A stretch of DNA of 64,000 nucleotides from Icerya purchasi (taxonomy: Eukaryota; Arthropoda; Insecta; Hemiptera; Monophlebidae). The notes below the pieces were generated by a model. That model worked only from the letters and a program-made list of their open reading frames with translations, did not search any database and had not been told where the DNA came from. This document shows, in pieces, positions 9,995 through 21,087 of the stretch. The DNA lies in the NCBI GenBank assembly GCA_039619475.1, contig CM077115.1, positions 502,221,352 to 502,285,351 on the forward strand, given 5' to 3'. Positions within the stretch are counted from its first letter, which is position 1; each line of letters starts with the position of its first letter. The translations under genes were made by a program, and so were the position numbers.

Positions 9995-12900
9995 GCAAAA
10001 AAAATTAGGGTTAAAAAATTATATGAAAACCCTCCTTTGAGCCCAGAAACAGCAAAAAAATTATGTTCACTTAAACAAGAGCTCGGGTAAAAAAGTACAG
10101 AAAACCAAAACGTATCTCTAATTTATGCACAAAGGGCCGCTTTATAGGAAAATTATATCCGAACTTACAACTTCACATTTAGAGACCCTTGAGGCGCCGA
10201 AAGCTCAAAAGATTTGAAAAAAATATTTTTTTCTCAGGCACGTTATTTTTTTAAAAATTGTATTTCATTTCTTTAACGGAACAGTTGCCGAAAAGAGTTC
10301 AAAAAAGCATGAAAAACAACGTAGCTCTTCTTCTTTGCAGCGCGAAAAATCTGATTTCTTTGTTTTGACTCTATAGTATTATGTAAATATAAATTATAGT
10401 TATAACGTATAGAATCCTCAGTGCTTGAAACATCATGCTTGACTGAACTTATTAATATATAAAGGAGTGAAATTTTGTATAAGAAAAGAGAATGGGGAGT
10501 AAAAATAAATTATTTGGGAAGACTAAAACAAAGTCGGCATAACGTGACATTTTAACACACTTCTCTCTTTGATACGGCTGAACCGAGGAAAACATTAAGA
10601 AAAAGAAATGAAGAAGACCGTTTTACTTTTTTGTATTTGTCGCAGGTATTTTAAGGACACTTTGAATCATCCTAGTTCCGTGTTTTGTAAAGGGTAGCCC
10701 AGCTTTAGCAATAGGCTTTTTAAAGTCGAATTATTTACCACACTGTTTGTTAAATTTAAATGTAGTAATTTCGAGCAAAATAATAAACGTACAATCTGTC
10801 TATACTACTCAATCAGAAACCTTTTAATCAGACAAAGGTCATCTTCAGCTGGAAAATAGAATTTACAAATCACGAAACACAAAACTGTATGTAAATGTTG
10901 GAGCAAAATTATGAAATCTTTCATCTTCTAGCGTGAGCTTCCTTCTAGATTTCTTTTTTGAAACGCGTTTATCCCCTTAAACTGCATTTTATTTGTGTAC
11001 ACGCGGAGCTCCCGATTCTATCGTTTAAGTAGTTCTTAGCGCCGCAACAACCTTAACAGTTAAAAACAGAGCATTGTTATGCGTATATAATAAGAACTCC
11101 TTCTCGTCTCAAACTTTTATTAACTGTACGATTATCGCCAGTATGCGATGAAAGGGGTGAAACGAGGGGCGAGCAGCAAATAGGTTAAACAATATATCGA
11201 AAACTCGTAAAATGCTGTCTGGTCGTCGCACTGCAAAAGACGGTTCGTATTGGGTAAATTTTTGGTTTTCCTGTTGACGGTGTTAAAAGCTGCTGTGCAG
11301 TTTTGGTAAATAATTTTATTATCTAGTACGTAATACCTGGTAGCGCGCCCGTTGTTCTGGCAGAAAAATTGAATAAGGAAAAAACAAAAGCGTACCACAT
11401 CAAAGGAGAATACGTGTTTCATGTCGTTAGCCTTAATCCGTTTTCGTAAATGCCTTTCAACGTCTAGCACGAGTCGCTAGCTAAAACGAATTAGTCAACT
11501 TCTGGCTGAGTTATTAACGGAAAATTTTTAGACCCCTTCAGCTTTAGCTAAGTCTATAACCACAATGAACGCGGCGCAGAGTAATGAATCGCCTTTCAAT
11601 CTGAATACGGCAAACATCGGAGATCATCTCAAGCAACGGAGTGTGCAAAAGAAAATTGAAATTTATTCCGATTCAATCGGTTTACATTTTTGAAATTAGT
11701 CCTACATTTGTTTTGTTAGTTTTATAATTGTCTGCATTTCGTTATAACTGGAGTGTAATAATACTGTCCTGAAAGAGTTTAAAGTTAGAGCATGAGCTAT
11801 TGCACAACATAAAAAAAAAAAGAAAATTTACAATATTAACAACAAATTACAAAATTGTAATTCAATTTCAAGGGAAAATTTGGCATTATTAATAATTTCT
11901 GGCGCAGAAAAAACTTTCAACTAACAGAAAAAAAGAAGTTTCATAAGTTTCATACAATCCGAAAAAGTGATGGTGTAGCTTCGTATACTTATGAGAATAA
12001 ACTCGTAATTTATATTCGTAGTAAAAAATTTATATTCCATTTATCACTTTTTTTTTTTATATTAACGTTCTTAATGATATCATTGTAATTTTAAAACACA
12101 GTACTCAACTGGAATTTAAGTATTATCAGCTTTGAGAAAAATGAAAGTTTCGCAAATGCATCAGTTCTTTATAGCCCTGATTAAATCTTTTTTTTTTTTT
12201 TTTTTTTTGTACAATATAATTACCGAACTATGCGCTACACCATAGACTTGGACCACGTTGTTACAAAATTCATGACAGTAACGGTTTATCATACTGTGTG
12301 TAGTTATTCAATTATGATTTGTTTAAAATTTAATTAAAGATGAGAAGATGAAAGAGAAATGGCGTACGAAGATCTAGAGCCAGTAGTGTTTTTGAGAATA
12401 CGTAGGACATAATTCGACATAGACTATTCTAGCGGAAGGTGAGGTGCAAGGATAAGATAATGCTAGGGAAAACAGATATGAGAACAATCTTTTTCTCAAT
12501 GGGAATTCACGAGTTATGCGATCAGAATCGCATAATTGTTACCTAGTAACAAGTCAGTTGGGTCATTGAAGTCAAACAAAGCATTGCATAAAGAACAAAG
12601 CTGATAGGCAGCTTATTCCGCGGACAATGGTAATTTAATAATGCGGCAACTTTGTTTGGTTGACAAAACTGCGCTCCCATTCAATTAGATAATCTCGCAA
12701 TCGAGACACTTTTTGATATTTGGCAAAGTTGATGACACAGCGATGGCTGGTGCGATCACTGCAAAGCTATATCAAAAAAAAAAAAAAAAGGAAAAGTTTA
12801 CTTTTCAGTTGATAATTCATTTGAGAAGAAGTATAAATGTGACATTGAACAATAAGTTTCAGTCGCAAGCTACATTGCCGAACGATGAATAAGATTTGTT

Positions 12901-13190
12901 TGGTAGTCGGAAAAAGATGAATATGCATTCAATAGTATCGATGCTGTGACTGCATCGAACGATCGGTTGGAAAGTCATTCAGTGTTGAATGGTTTTTAAT
13001 TTTTTTAACCTTCTTCGGTTGTCGTTTGCAATTTTAGCATATTCAGTGTTCTCGCATACATTGCCGTTGATGTTTAGCAAATTTAATGAAATTTCGCAAA
13101 TATAAAGGTCCGGATTCAATCGGGGTAAGAGGACTTCTAACATCGTAACCTCGGACTCATTAATAGAACCATCATGCCTTTTTAACGCTT
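9995..13190. other. Long AT-rich stretch with no recognisable gene
   Basis: Short open frames occur, the longest 112 codons on the minus strand at 11470-11132, but none shows a motif. Homopolymer runs lie at 12189-12207 (T) and 12776-12789 (A). I see no TIR, TSD or RNA structure that defines an element. Confidence 0.4.
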
Positions 13191-13830
13191 CGTTTTAAAT
13201 CTACGTGCGATATTTATTTTATTAAGAATTCAGTAAAACTAGAAGAAGTAAAAGAATTCCCATATCTTGAAAGTATCATCACTGAGGATAGGGACGTAAA
13301 AGCGAGAATAAACAAGCAAAAACAGCATTTACTAAGAAGAAATCGATGCTAATTTGCTAACTTCACAATCGATATCAATAGATAAAAGAAAAAGATTACT
13401 GGAATGTTTCGTTTGGAGCGTTGCACTGTATGGCTGTGAAACGTAGACATTATTAGCTATAAGTGAACAAAACTTGAATGCATTTGAAATGTGGTGCCTG
13501 AGTAGAATGATAAAAATCAAGTGGACGGATAAAATTTCCAACGAAGAAGTACTACAAAAAGCCGAAACAAAGCAACTATTACGAGGCGAGACTAATAATT
13601 GGTTGGTCATATATTAAGGCACGATTCTCGAATGAAAACAATAATAGAAAGAGAAATATATGAAAAACAAATTATAGGAAGACCTCGTTTTAAATATATG
13701 GCACAGATCCTGGAGGACCTGAGGTATAGTAGCTATGCGAAATTAAAGAGATTGGCAGAAAGAAGAAAAGAATGGCGGGATGCTACGAAACAATCCTCGG
13801 ATTGATGACAAATGATGATGATTAACCTTA
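13191..13830 (+). pseudogene. RTE-like LINE C-terminal relic with (ATG)n tail
   Basis: Frames shift but the order is clear: VKEFPYLESIITED (thumb), a shifted LYGCET-like segment, then VGHILRHDSRMKTIIE, GRPRFKYMAQILEDL and KRLAERRKEWRDATKQSSD with stop at 13805. The GHxLRHDS and GRPRxKY motifs mark the C-terminus of RTE/Proto2-type LINEs in insects. The last 65 codons are open. The 3' UTR is only about 20 bases and ends ATGATGATG, a simple-repeat tail rather than poly(A), as is usual for RTE elements. The endonuclease and RT palm are missing, so the copy is 5' truncated. Confidence 0.75.
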
Positions 13831-14364
13831 TGCCAAGAGATTAGACTATATAAAAAAGAGGGCACGTGCATTCTTATGAAGTAGCGAGAAATGGGGATGA
13901 TGTTTGACAGCGTGGAAGAAAAAGGGTCCCCCAATTACTATTCTTTAGTTGTAGACTACATATATCGTATTTTGTTTCAGATCTGAATCGCTACCAGGCT
14001 TACCCGTCCTGAAATAAGAAATTTAGGAAAGTAAAGGCGGCTGAGAGAAAGGACTGGCCCCCTACTCTCATTAATACCGTTAGACATAATACTCTCTGTG
14101 AACCTTAACTTCACAGTCTACGATACTTTGCCAAGGATATATGGGACTTACCTTACTTTACTGCGGACTACATAGGTGAGTTGTCATAAACTAAGTACTT
14201 GTTAATAGTGATTAGATACCGTATGTTTCATAATACATACATGTGCAAAATTTTTGGCATTTATGCCCATTTATACCCGTACGAACATTTTGTTGGAATA
14301 CTTGTTTTTCTTTTCCCTTTTTTTTTTTTTTTTTTTTTTTATATATTTTAGAGAACCCAGAAGA
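13831..14364. other. No gene seen; long T run
   Basis: Unassigned DNA ending with a T run at 14319-14340 and ATATATTTTAG, immediately before RNH-family copy C. Confidence 0.35.
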
Positions 14365-14945
14365 TGACCTTTTTTATGGGTCCCTAGTCATTTCGAAATT
14401 GATGGCAATGACGCAGCCGATTCTTGGCTCGTTCTGCTGATCGTCTTGATTCATCCCTCAACCATTTTCCTTCTTCAGATATCCTTTCCTTATCCACCTC
14501 CAATCACGCCAGACTTTGGCGGGATATTTATCCCTCCCTATTTTCTAATCGTCATTTGCGTTACCGTTTTATTCAGCCGATTCCCCTATCCTGGTTCCAT
14601 TCTATTCCTTTTGGTCGTCGCTCTTCTATTGTCGTCTTCCTAATACGTCTCCGGATCAATTATTCTCTACTTCTTTATTCCCGCTTTCGATTTGCTCTGT
14701 CGCCTTCTCCTGATTGTTCTCTTCACGATTGTGATCCTCCTCGTATTTTTGTGATGCTGATCACATTTTCTTCGAGTGTCCTGCTCTTCCTAACGAACGC
14801 TCCCTTTTATACAGTCAGCTCTTGTCATTAGGTCTCCCTACTCCCTATAACTCTTCCTTTATCCTCTCCTTTCCTTCATCTTCATCTCCTGTGTTGTCCG
14901 CGCTGCTGTCCTTTGTTGCGTCCATTTCGGACCGCCTAGTAATTT
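14365..14945 (+). pseudogene. RNH-family 3' fragment (copy C)
   Basis: The fragment starts in the last RNase H motif, PSHFEIDGNDAADS (WIPGHxGIxGNExAD in better copies), then runs through RYRFIQPIPLSWFHSIPFGR and a broken Cys/His motif (CSLHDCDP..), and a C-terminus of the SISDR type at about 14935. Frameshifts separate these pieces. There is no poly(A) at its 3' side; it abuts copy D, which lies in the opposite direction. Confidence 0.75.
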
Positions 14946-15600
14946 ATGATTAAAACGAAGGCGAAAAGTGACAGAACGGCTGATACTGGGAAAATTGTTA
15001 AACCAAGGAAAAGATGATGGGGAAGTCTGTAAGGCAAGATAAACGGAGTCGTCAGGGTTGGAGAAAAGAGGCGGATAGAGATCAGTCTAAAAGTCACGGC
15101 GAGAACGAAAAGAGAAAGAGAGAGTAAAGACTTTGAGAAGGAAATCTGTCCATGAAACGACCATTTACTGCGGCCTAGCATGCTAATGAATCAGCAAGAT
15201 CATTACCAGAGTGGCCAGGGATCCAAAGCAGGTCAATTTGGATAGAACGGGAAGTTAATAAATTGTAAATCACCGAACGAATATAAAGAATAATAGGACA
15301 GAGGGTTCACGGAAAGGAGACGCGATGGCTAGTAAATCGCTTTTCGAGTCGGAGCATAGAAGGAAATTCACTAAATTGTAAGTTGAAGATATAAAAAGGA
15401 TCGCGCGTAAAATAGCCACGGATTCGGCTAGGAAGACAAAAGAAAAGGAGGGAAATTGAAATGATTCAGAGTAGTTGAGGTTAGGGAGAATAAAAGCGGC
15501 ACCGACCGCCGAAGCAGATTTCGAGCCGTTCGTAAAAATCGTGATATGAACATTGAACAGGAAATAGCGAGGAAGAGTGTGGTTAGTGTATAAAATATAT
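14940..15600 (-). pseudogene. RNH-family RNase H domain fragment (copy D), inverted next to copy C
   Basis: On the minus strand the RNase H domain opens with IFTNGSKSASAVGAAFIL, where the first catalytic Asp of TDGS is Asn. It then has LAESVAILRAILFI (catalytic Glu kept), SDSKSDLLAIASP (Asp kept) and, after a frame change, WIPGHSGNDLADS (final Asp kept). A Ser/Leu-rich C-terminus follows to about 14940. The copy is truncated at both ends and has no A tail. Confidence 0.78.
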
Positions 15601-15981
15601 AGATAATACCTGAATTAGCATGTGATTTTTGATTCTTCCATTTTTTATGATACATACCCTTGTCCCTGATGTGTTTTAAAATCTTCTTATTCATCCACTT
15701 TTTTATTGGAAATTTACGTGCTTTATTATTATCCGCAGGTAATATGTACATCAAATCCCCCTATAAAATTCAGTCAATTTTTTACATATTACACTGTATA
15801 TCATGTCTGGATCCCATAAATTTGTATAATCCTTCAATTTAAAGTTAATTATTTTATCGAATAATAGTTTTCCGTTAATTATTTTCTTTATACTGTTGTT
15901 TACATGGTTTCAAGAAATATTTTGCGTTTCAAAGGCACTCAGATAGAGTGCTGAATTGACCACGTCACCAAGAATATTGTT
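15601..15981. other. No gene seen; host flank of the Jockey insertion
   Basis: AT-rich DNA without motif. It ends at the left target duplication of the Jockey-clade element. Confidence 0.4.
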
Positions 15982-15993
15982 ATATTTTAATTT
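15982..15993. repeat. Target-site duplication, left copy (ATATTTTAATTT)
   Basis: The 12-mer is repeated at 20156-20167 directly after the poly(A) tail of the Jockey element. It is AT-rich, so one or two boundary bases are ambiguous with the A tail. Confidence 0.82.
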
Positions 15994-17319
15994 TTCGACG
16001 AAGCAAATATTGCTGATTTTTCTGTAACCCCGCTAGTGTTACAAAAATCTGGGAAATCATACTGCATTAAACGGCAGCTTTCTAAATCCAGCTCTGATAG
16101 TGAAAACTGTAACAATCAAAAGCAAGAGGGTAACGACAATACGTGGCAACAAGTTCCGAAAGGTGCTAAGCGAGTAAAGCCTGCAAATGAGAATGTGGTG
16201 CATACCATCAGAACTAAAAATCGTTTTTCCGTACTGCAGAAGGAAGACGCAAATAAAGAAACAGCTGATGATAATCAAGGAAGCAGATCTCTTAATAGCA
16301 AAACAGAAAAACCGCCGCCAATATTCATAGACAATGTCACACACTTCCAACGCATGAAAAATGCTATTGAAAAAGCTATAGAAAATGATGACTACATCTG
16401 CCGTACGCTGGCAAACAACAGAGTTAAAGTTAATGTGAAAGACGCATCCAGCTATCGTAACTTAACAAGCTATCTCACTAATCAGAAAATTAGTTTTTAC
16501 ACTTACCAAACAAAAAGCGAAAGATCGTACAGAGTTGTACTCAGGCATCTACATCCGTCAGTAGACGCAAACGATATTATGGTCGCGTTAAATGAGAAAG
16601 GATTCCAGGTGCGGCAAGTGACAAACATCCGACACCACCTTACTAAAAAACCTCTACCATTATTTTTCATTGATCTTGAACCGAGGGATATTAACAAAGA
16701 TATTTATCAACTTAAATATTTACTCAATGTTAAAATCAAAGTTGAGCCACCGCGTAAAAATTTTGAAATACCTCAATGTAAACGATGTCAGCAGTACGGA
16801 CATACACAACGCTTCTGTAAGCGGCCGTTTACGTGTGTTAAATGCGCTGCCACACATCCGACAAACAAATGCTCAAAAACTAAAGAAACTCTTCCCGAAT
16901 GTGCACTATGTGGAGGTAATCACCCTGCGAATTACAAGGGTTGCACAGTCTATAAAGAACTACAAAAAATGCGTACCAAGCGAAATAACAGCTTACTTGA
17001 AAAATCCAACGTCATGGTTAAGATGCTGGAAGAACCTAATCCTCCGATACTCAGACTAGCGCCAGACGCTGCAACTGCAAACAACCCTATAATGAAGACT
17101 CAGTCACCTAACCAGCAGTTGAAAACGCAAGATAAATCGTACTCTCAAGCTTTGAAAGGACATCCACCAGCAGTAGTGCAGCAGCAACCAAATGATCCTA
17201 ACTACGATTGTCTACTGGCTATCTTAACTCGCTTTGAATCATTGCTTGAACAAATGAACAAGCAAAATCAGATTATGATGGAGCTTCTGACTAAGCTCAT
17301 CACTAAAATAATTCCATAA
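15994..17319 (+). CDS. Jockey-clade ORF1 protein (gag-like, zinc knuckles), start lost
   Basis: ORF1 would bind element RNA and help form the ribonucleoprotein. Counting from codon 16036, residues about 163-232 look like the PRE_C2HC domain that precedes knuckles in Jockey ORF1 proteins. Three CCHC-type knuckles follow: CKRCQQYGHTQRFC (about 247-260), CVKCAATHPTNKC (about 266-278) and CALCGGNHPANYKGC (about 288-302). The C-terminus has a Leu-rich, probably helical stretch (LLAILTRFESLLEQM). The frame is open from 15991, upstream of any ATG; the reading FDEANIADF before 16036 looks coding. The first in-frame ATG is 16354, inside the protein. The stop TAA (17317-17319) lies 3 nt before the ORF2 ATG, an arrangement suited to reinitiation. 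Confidence 0.9.
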   Translation, partial: FDEANIADFSVTPLVLQKSGKSYCIKRQLSKSSSDSENCNNQKQEGNDNTWQQVPKGAKRVKPANENVVHTIRTKNRFSVLQKEDANKETADDNQGSRSLNSKTEKPPPIFIDNVTHFQRMKNAIEKAIENDDYICRTLANNRVKVNVKDASSYRNLTSYLTNQKISFYTYQTKSERSYRVVLRHLHPSVDANDIMVALNEKGFQVRQVTNIRHHLTKKPLPLFFIDLEPRDINKDIYQLKYLLNVKIKVEPPRKNFEIPQCKRCQQYGHTQRFCKRPFTCVKCAATHPTNKCSKTKETLPECALCGGNHPANYKGCTVYKELQKMRTKRNNSLLEKSNVMVKMLEEPNPPILRLAPDAATANNPIMKTQSPNQQLKTQDKSYSQALKGHPPAVVQQQPNDPNYDCLLAILTRFESLLEQMNKQNQIMMELLTKLITKIIP

Positions 17320-17322
17320 ACA

Positions 17323-20001
17323 ATGAAATCACTACGAATTGCACTCTGGAATGCCAATGGTCTAGCGCAGTGGCGTCTAGAAACAGAATCGTTCCTACGG
17401 TCACAGAAGATTGATGTGCTTCTTGTGTCGGAAACGCATTTTACTAACAAATCGTTTTTTAACATAAATGGCTACAGTATGTATCATACTCAGCATCCCG
17501 ATGGAACTGCACGTGGTGGGAGTGCTATACTAATACGTAAAGGTATTCAACACCACCAGTACAATTCTTACCAACAAGATTATGCTCAGATTACTAGCAT
17601 TGTTGTGAAAGAGCTAAACTCTTCTCTCATTTTGGCAGCAGTGTACTGTCCGCCCCGACATTTAATAAAAAATTATTTATTTGCTGACTGCTTCCATTAT
17701 CTGGGAAAAAGATTTATTGCTGGAGGTGATTACAATGCGAAACATACGCTATGGGGATCGAGATTAATCAATCCTAGGGGACGTGAGCTAAAAAAAGCTA
17801 TGGATTTCTTGCAGCTTAACCATCTCTCATCTGGTAAACCAACCTACTGGCCGACTGATCCTAATAGAGTACCTGACTTACTTGACTTTTTTGTAGTTAA
17901 GGGGGTATCGCTACATTACACCGAAGTTGAAGATAGTGCTGATATAGCATCCGATCACTCACCAGTTATCCTTACAATAAGTACGAATATTATAAGGAAA
18001 GAAACGCCGCCATTCCTTACTAACAAGCAAACGTGCTGGGAGAACTTCCGAATGCTAGTTGCAAACAACATAAATCTTAGAATTCAGCTTAAAACTATTA
18101 ACGAATTGGAAGAAACTGTCGATTCTCTCACAAAAACCATTCAAAATGCAGCATGGAATTCTACGCCAGCTGAAACATTAAATGCTGATGTTAATACCAG
18201 CTACCCTGTAAAAATTAGGGAGAAAATAGCTGAAAAACGTAGAGCCCGCAGAAAATGGCACAACACCAGGCTTCCCAGTGATAAAACTCTATATAACAGA
18301 ATAAGTGGGCAATTAAGAAGGCTATTGCAAAATGAAAGAAATAAGAAATTGCAGAGTTTTCTGCAGAGTCTTAGTCCTTCCCACGACAAGCACTACTCCC
18401 TTTGGAAAGTAACTAAGAAAGTTAAATGTGCAAAACAGCACAACCCGCCTATCAAAAATGAAGCAGGGCAATGGGCAAGAAGCGATACCGAGAAAGCTAA
18501 CATTTTTGCACAACACCTAGCAGACGTGTTCCAACCACACTCATCCGATACAAATAGTAAGCATGAGCAAGAGATCTCAGAGTTCTTGGCACATATCCCT
18601 GATGACCAACAGTGCATTAAACCTGCATCCCCAAAAGAAGTGTGGCACGAAATTACGGCCTTAAAAACAAACAAAGCTCCAGGACATGATTTAATAACAG
18701 CCAAGATTTTAAAAGAGCTTCCGAAGAATGGTATATTGCTCATTACTTACATCTTTAATGCTATCTTCAGACTAAAGCATATGCCAATACAATGGAAAAT
18801 GGCTCAAATAATTATGGTGCTTAAACCTGGTAAGCCTGCTAATGTCGTCTCGTCATTCAGACCAATATCGCTAATGCCTGTGCTATCCAAAGTCTTCGAA
18901 AAATTATTTATGAAAAGAATAATGGGGATTGTTGATCAACTGAAAGCTATACCGGATCACCAATTTGGCTTTAGAACCAAACATTCCACCCTAGATCAAG
19001 TCCACAGAATTGTCAACAAAATTGAAGACGACCTTGAAGATAAACGAATTTGCTCTACAGTATTTTTGGATATTTCTCAGGCCTTTGACAAGGTCTGGCA
19101 TGATGGATTGCTTTTCAAAATCAAAAAGATTCTCCCTTATAATATGTATAAACTAATTTCATCTTATTTAAACGAACGATTTTTCATAGTAAAAGTTCAG
19201 GAAGAAGAATCTAAACTACACCCGGTGTGCGCTGGAGTCCCGCAGGGCAGTGTTCTGGGTCCGCTGTTTTACATACTTTATACAGCTGACCTTCCGATTA
19301 CCAGTAACACACTAACTGCAACATTCGCAGATGATACCGCTGTATTAGCTTCGGATACTTCTGTAAACCTTGCTACAAGAAATTTGCAGAATTCTCTAGA
19401 TCAAATATATAACTGGACAAAAAAGTGGAAAATAAGTATAAATGAAAACAAATCAGCCCACGTAGTATTCACAAATCGAAAAATGATCAGTGCCCCAGTC
19501 GCAATAAATCATAAGCAAATACCAACTCTGAGTGGGACCAAATATTTGGGCATGTTACTTGATCAGAGACTAACATGGAAACAGCACATCATCTCTAAAA
19601 AGAAAGAGATCAATCGTTTAATAGCTTCCATGTATTGGCTTATTGGAAGAAACTCGGCATTAACAATAGATAACAAATTATTAATCTACAATGCAATTAT
19701 CAAACCAACCTGGAGCTATGGAGCTCAGTTATGGGGTTGTGCAAAAACTTCTCACATAAAAATTATTCAAAAATGCCAGAATAAAATACTTCGTCTAATA
19801 ACGAATGCGCCCTGGTTCGTAAGAAATGATGACTTGCATAAGGACCTATGCGTTCCTACCGTAATAGCAGAAATCAGACGATATGCACTCCGCCATATAG
19901 ATAGATTACATAGGCATCCAAATACAGAAGCAATGGCGATATTAGATAACGTGCACAACACAAGAAGGCTGAAACGAAATAATCTGAACGATATTATTTA
20001 G
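17323..20001 (+). CDS. Jockey-clade ORF2: endonuclease and reverse transcriptase
   Basis: This 892-residue intact protein nicks target DNA and copies the element RNA there. Residues 1-220 are an apurinic-type endonuclease: LWNANGL (8-14), SETH with the catalytic Glu (about 37), GGDYNAKH (about 134-141) and SDHSPV (about 210-215). The reverse transcriptase covers about 480-760, with KTNKAPGHD, SFRPISLMPVLSK, HQFGFR, FLDISQAFDKVWHDG (motif A), AGVPQGSVLGPL (motif B) and catalytic FADD at 668-671. The thumb contains KYLGMLLDQRLTW and MYWLIGRNS. It ends RRLKRNNLNDII with no RNase H. The ATG at 17323 follows the ORF1 stop by 3 nt. All expected catalytic residues are present. Relics of the same clade lie at 7.7, 33.3 and 49.1 kb. 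Confidence 0.95.
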   Translation: MKSLRIALWNANGLAQWRLETESFLRSQKIDVLLVSETHFTNKSFFNINGYSMYHTQHPDGTARGGSAILIRKGIQHHQYNSYQQDYAQITSIVVKELNSSLILAAVYCPPRHLIKNYLFADCFHYLGKRFIAGGDYNAKHTLWGSRLINPRGRELKKAMDFLQLNHLSSGKPTYWPTDPNRVPDLLDFFVVKGVSLHYTEVEDSADIASDHSPVILTISTNIIRKETPPFLTNKQTCWENFRMLVANNINLRIQLKTINELEETVDSLTKTIQNAAWNSTPAETLNADVNTSYPVKIREKIAEKRRARRKWHNTRLPSDKTLYNRISGQLRRLLQNERNKKLQSFLQSLSPSHDKHYSLWKVTKKVKCAKQHNPPIKNEAGQWARSDTEKANIFAQHLADVFQPHSSDTNSKHEQEISEFLAHIPDDQQCIKPASPKEVWHEITALKTNKAPGHDLITAKILKELPKNGILLITYIFNAIFRLKHMPIQWKMAQIIMVLKPGKPANVVSSFRPISLMPVLSKVFEKLFMKRIMGIVDQLKAIPDHQFGFRTKHSTLDQVHRIVNKIEDDLEDKRICSTVFLDISQAFDKVWHDGLLFKIKKILPYNMYKLISSYLNERFFIVKVQEEESKLHPVCAGVPQGSVLGPLFYILYTADLPITSNTLTATFADDTAVLASDTSVNLATRNLQNSLDQIYNWTKKWKISINENKSAHVVFTNRKMISAPVAINHKQIPTLSGTKYLGMLLDQRLTWKQHIISKKKEINRLIASMYWLIGRNSALTIDNKLLIYNAIIKPTWSYGAQLWGCAKTSHIKIIQKCQNKILRLITNAPWFVRNDDLHKDLCVPTVIAEIRRYALRHIDRLHRHPNTEAMAILDNVHNTRRLKRNNLNDII

Positions 20002-20155
20002 TTATCATTTTATTTATATTCTTTTGAGGTTTCTGTCACCGGATGGATAGCCTCTTCACGTTATATATATTTCTCCTTTTATCATAATTACTGGATAGTC
20101 CATGAGGACTAGTTGTAATTTGTTATAATAAATATATAAAAAAAAAAAAAAAAAA
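20002..20155 (+). promoter_or_regulatory. Jockey 3' UTR with hairpin and poly(A)
   Basis: TAGTCC-ATGA-GGACTA (20096-20111) can form a 6-bp stem with a 4-nt loop, about 30 nt before the A tail. The upstream string TCACCGGATGGATAGCCTCTTCACG has counterparts after related relics: ACCAGTGGGCTACGCCTCTTCAACG near 34540, and TCACCGGACTCTGTTGTCCGACC on the minus strand near 49075. Conserved 3' UTR structure is plausibly recognised by the element's own RT, which is inference. Confidence 0.5.
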
Positions 20156-20167
20156 ATATTTTAATTT
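20156..20167. repeat. Target-site duplication, right copy (ATATTTTAATTT)
   Basis: Matches 15982-15993 exactly. Its first A merges with the poly(A) tail. Confidence 0.82.
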
Positions 20168-21068
20168 AATAGCTGTGAATATATGAACTTATTAATTTAT
20201 TTTTTAGCGAATTAGATTATCTCGATGATGTTGGGTCCGGAAAACACGTTTCGTTGTGGCTCGCTTTGTCGCCGACTATCGTTTCGCTAAAAAGTGTGCA
20301 ATTGTCGTGATTTCCTATGTTGCGCGTTTCGTCTTAATACTATACAACGGCCGAAATAATTGACGTACTCATTTATAATGTTATCCCGTCATTCGATACC
20401 GACGACAAACCATGGCTTTTAATGTTGTCGGAGGCACGAAAGGAAGCTTTCGGAGAATCGCTTAAATGTAATGGCATGTATGGAATGTAAATAATCCGGT
20501 ACAAGCAACCTCTACTAAATAAAAAATTTGGCGTCACGTAGAACGGATTATTTTTCGAATAAGCCTTATATTTTTGACCTTATATTTGTCTGTCCGCATA
20601 TTTAATTTAAATAAAGATCGCGCAAATCGGCATTAGCTATATTTTTATTATAGTCAAAAAGAAGAGAAGAAGAACTGATTACGGTATTTTTCCAAACTCC
20701 TTCGAAATTTTCGATCAACCAGCGATAAATTATGAAATTTCAGAGGTTGATTCAAATAGTTATATTGAAAGCTTATGCAAAAGGTATATCTAAGAACAAT
20801 CGGAGTAGTTTGGTGCCTGATTCTATCCTTCATCAGTTTTTCTACCTTGGTTGCAAAACTATGATGTTTCCCTAGAAGTATAGTTGGTAAGAATACGCGA
20901 TTTTAAGCTGTTCCATTAATTAAATTATTCTTCCCGTTTATAAAAATGGTTTACCGACCTGTTTGTTTTGTTTTTTTTCACCTCTATTAGTGGTGGTTAG
21001 TTACAGCGAAACTAACGTGCGAGCAAAGGGGGTAAAATGTACATGGTAGGGGAAGTAAGTAGTGGAAA
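20168..21068. other. No gene seen
   Basis: AT-rich DNA with some CG dinucleotides. I find no open frame with a motif, and nothing that looks like an RNA gene. Confidence 0.4.
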
Positions 21069-21070
21069 GG

Positions 21071-21087
21071 GGGGTAGCCCCGGCCAT
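21071..21087 (+). repeat. 5' terminal inverted repeat of the pogo-like element
   Basis: GGGGTAGCCCCGGCCAT; its complement recurs at 22783-22800 with two extra G/C bases. It lies about 400 bp before the transposase ATG. Confidence 0.62.

Larger units (their letters stand above)
15994..20155 (+). mobile_element. Near-full-length Jockey-clade retrotransposon with TSD and poly(A)
   Basis: About 4.16 kb, flanked by 12-bp TSDs. It holds two consecutive long open frames (ORF1, then ORF2 after a 3-nt gap) and a ~155-nt 3' UTR ending in an A18-like tail. There is no 5' UTR: coding sequence in the ORF1 frame begins at the first base after the TSD, with no in-frame ATG until 16354. I infer a copy that lost its promoter and the first codons of ORF1 by slight 5' truncation. 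No stop or frameshift occurs in either ORF, so the insertion is recent. No RNase H domain is present, as expected for the Jockey clade. Confidence 0.9.

Noticed and set aside
16630..16710. tRNA gene inside the Jockey ORF1
   Set aside because: No acceptor stem or box pair; the frame is continuous protein-coding sequence.
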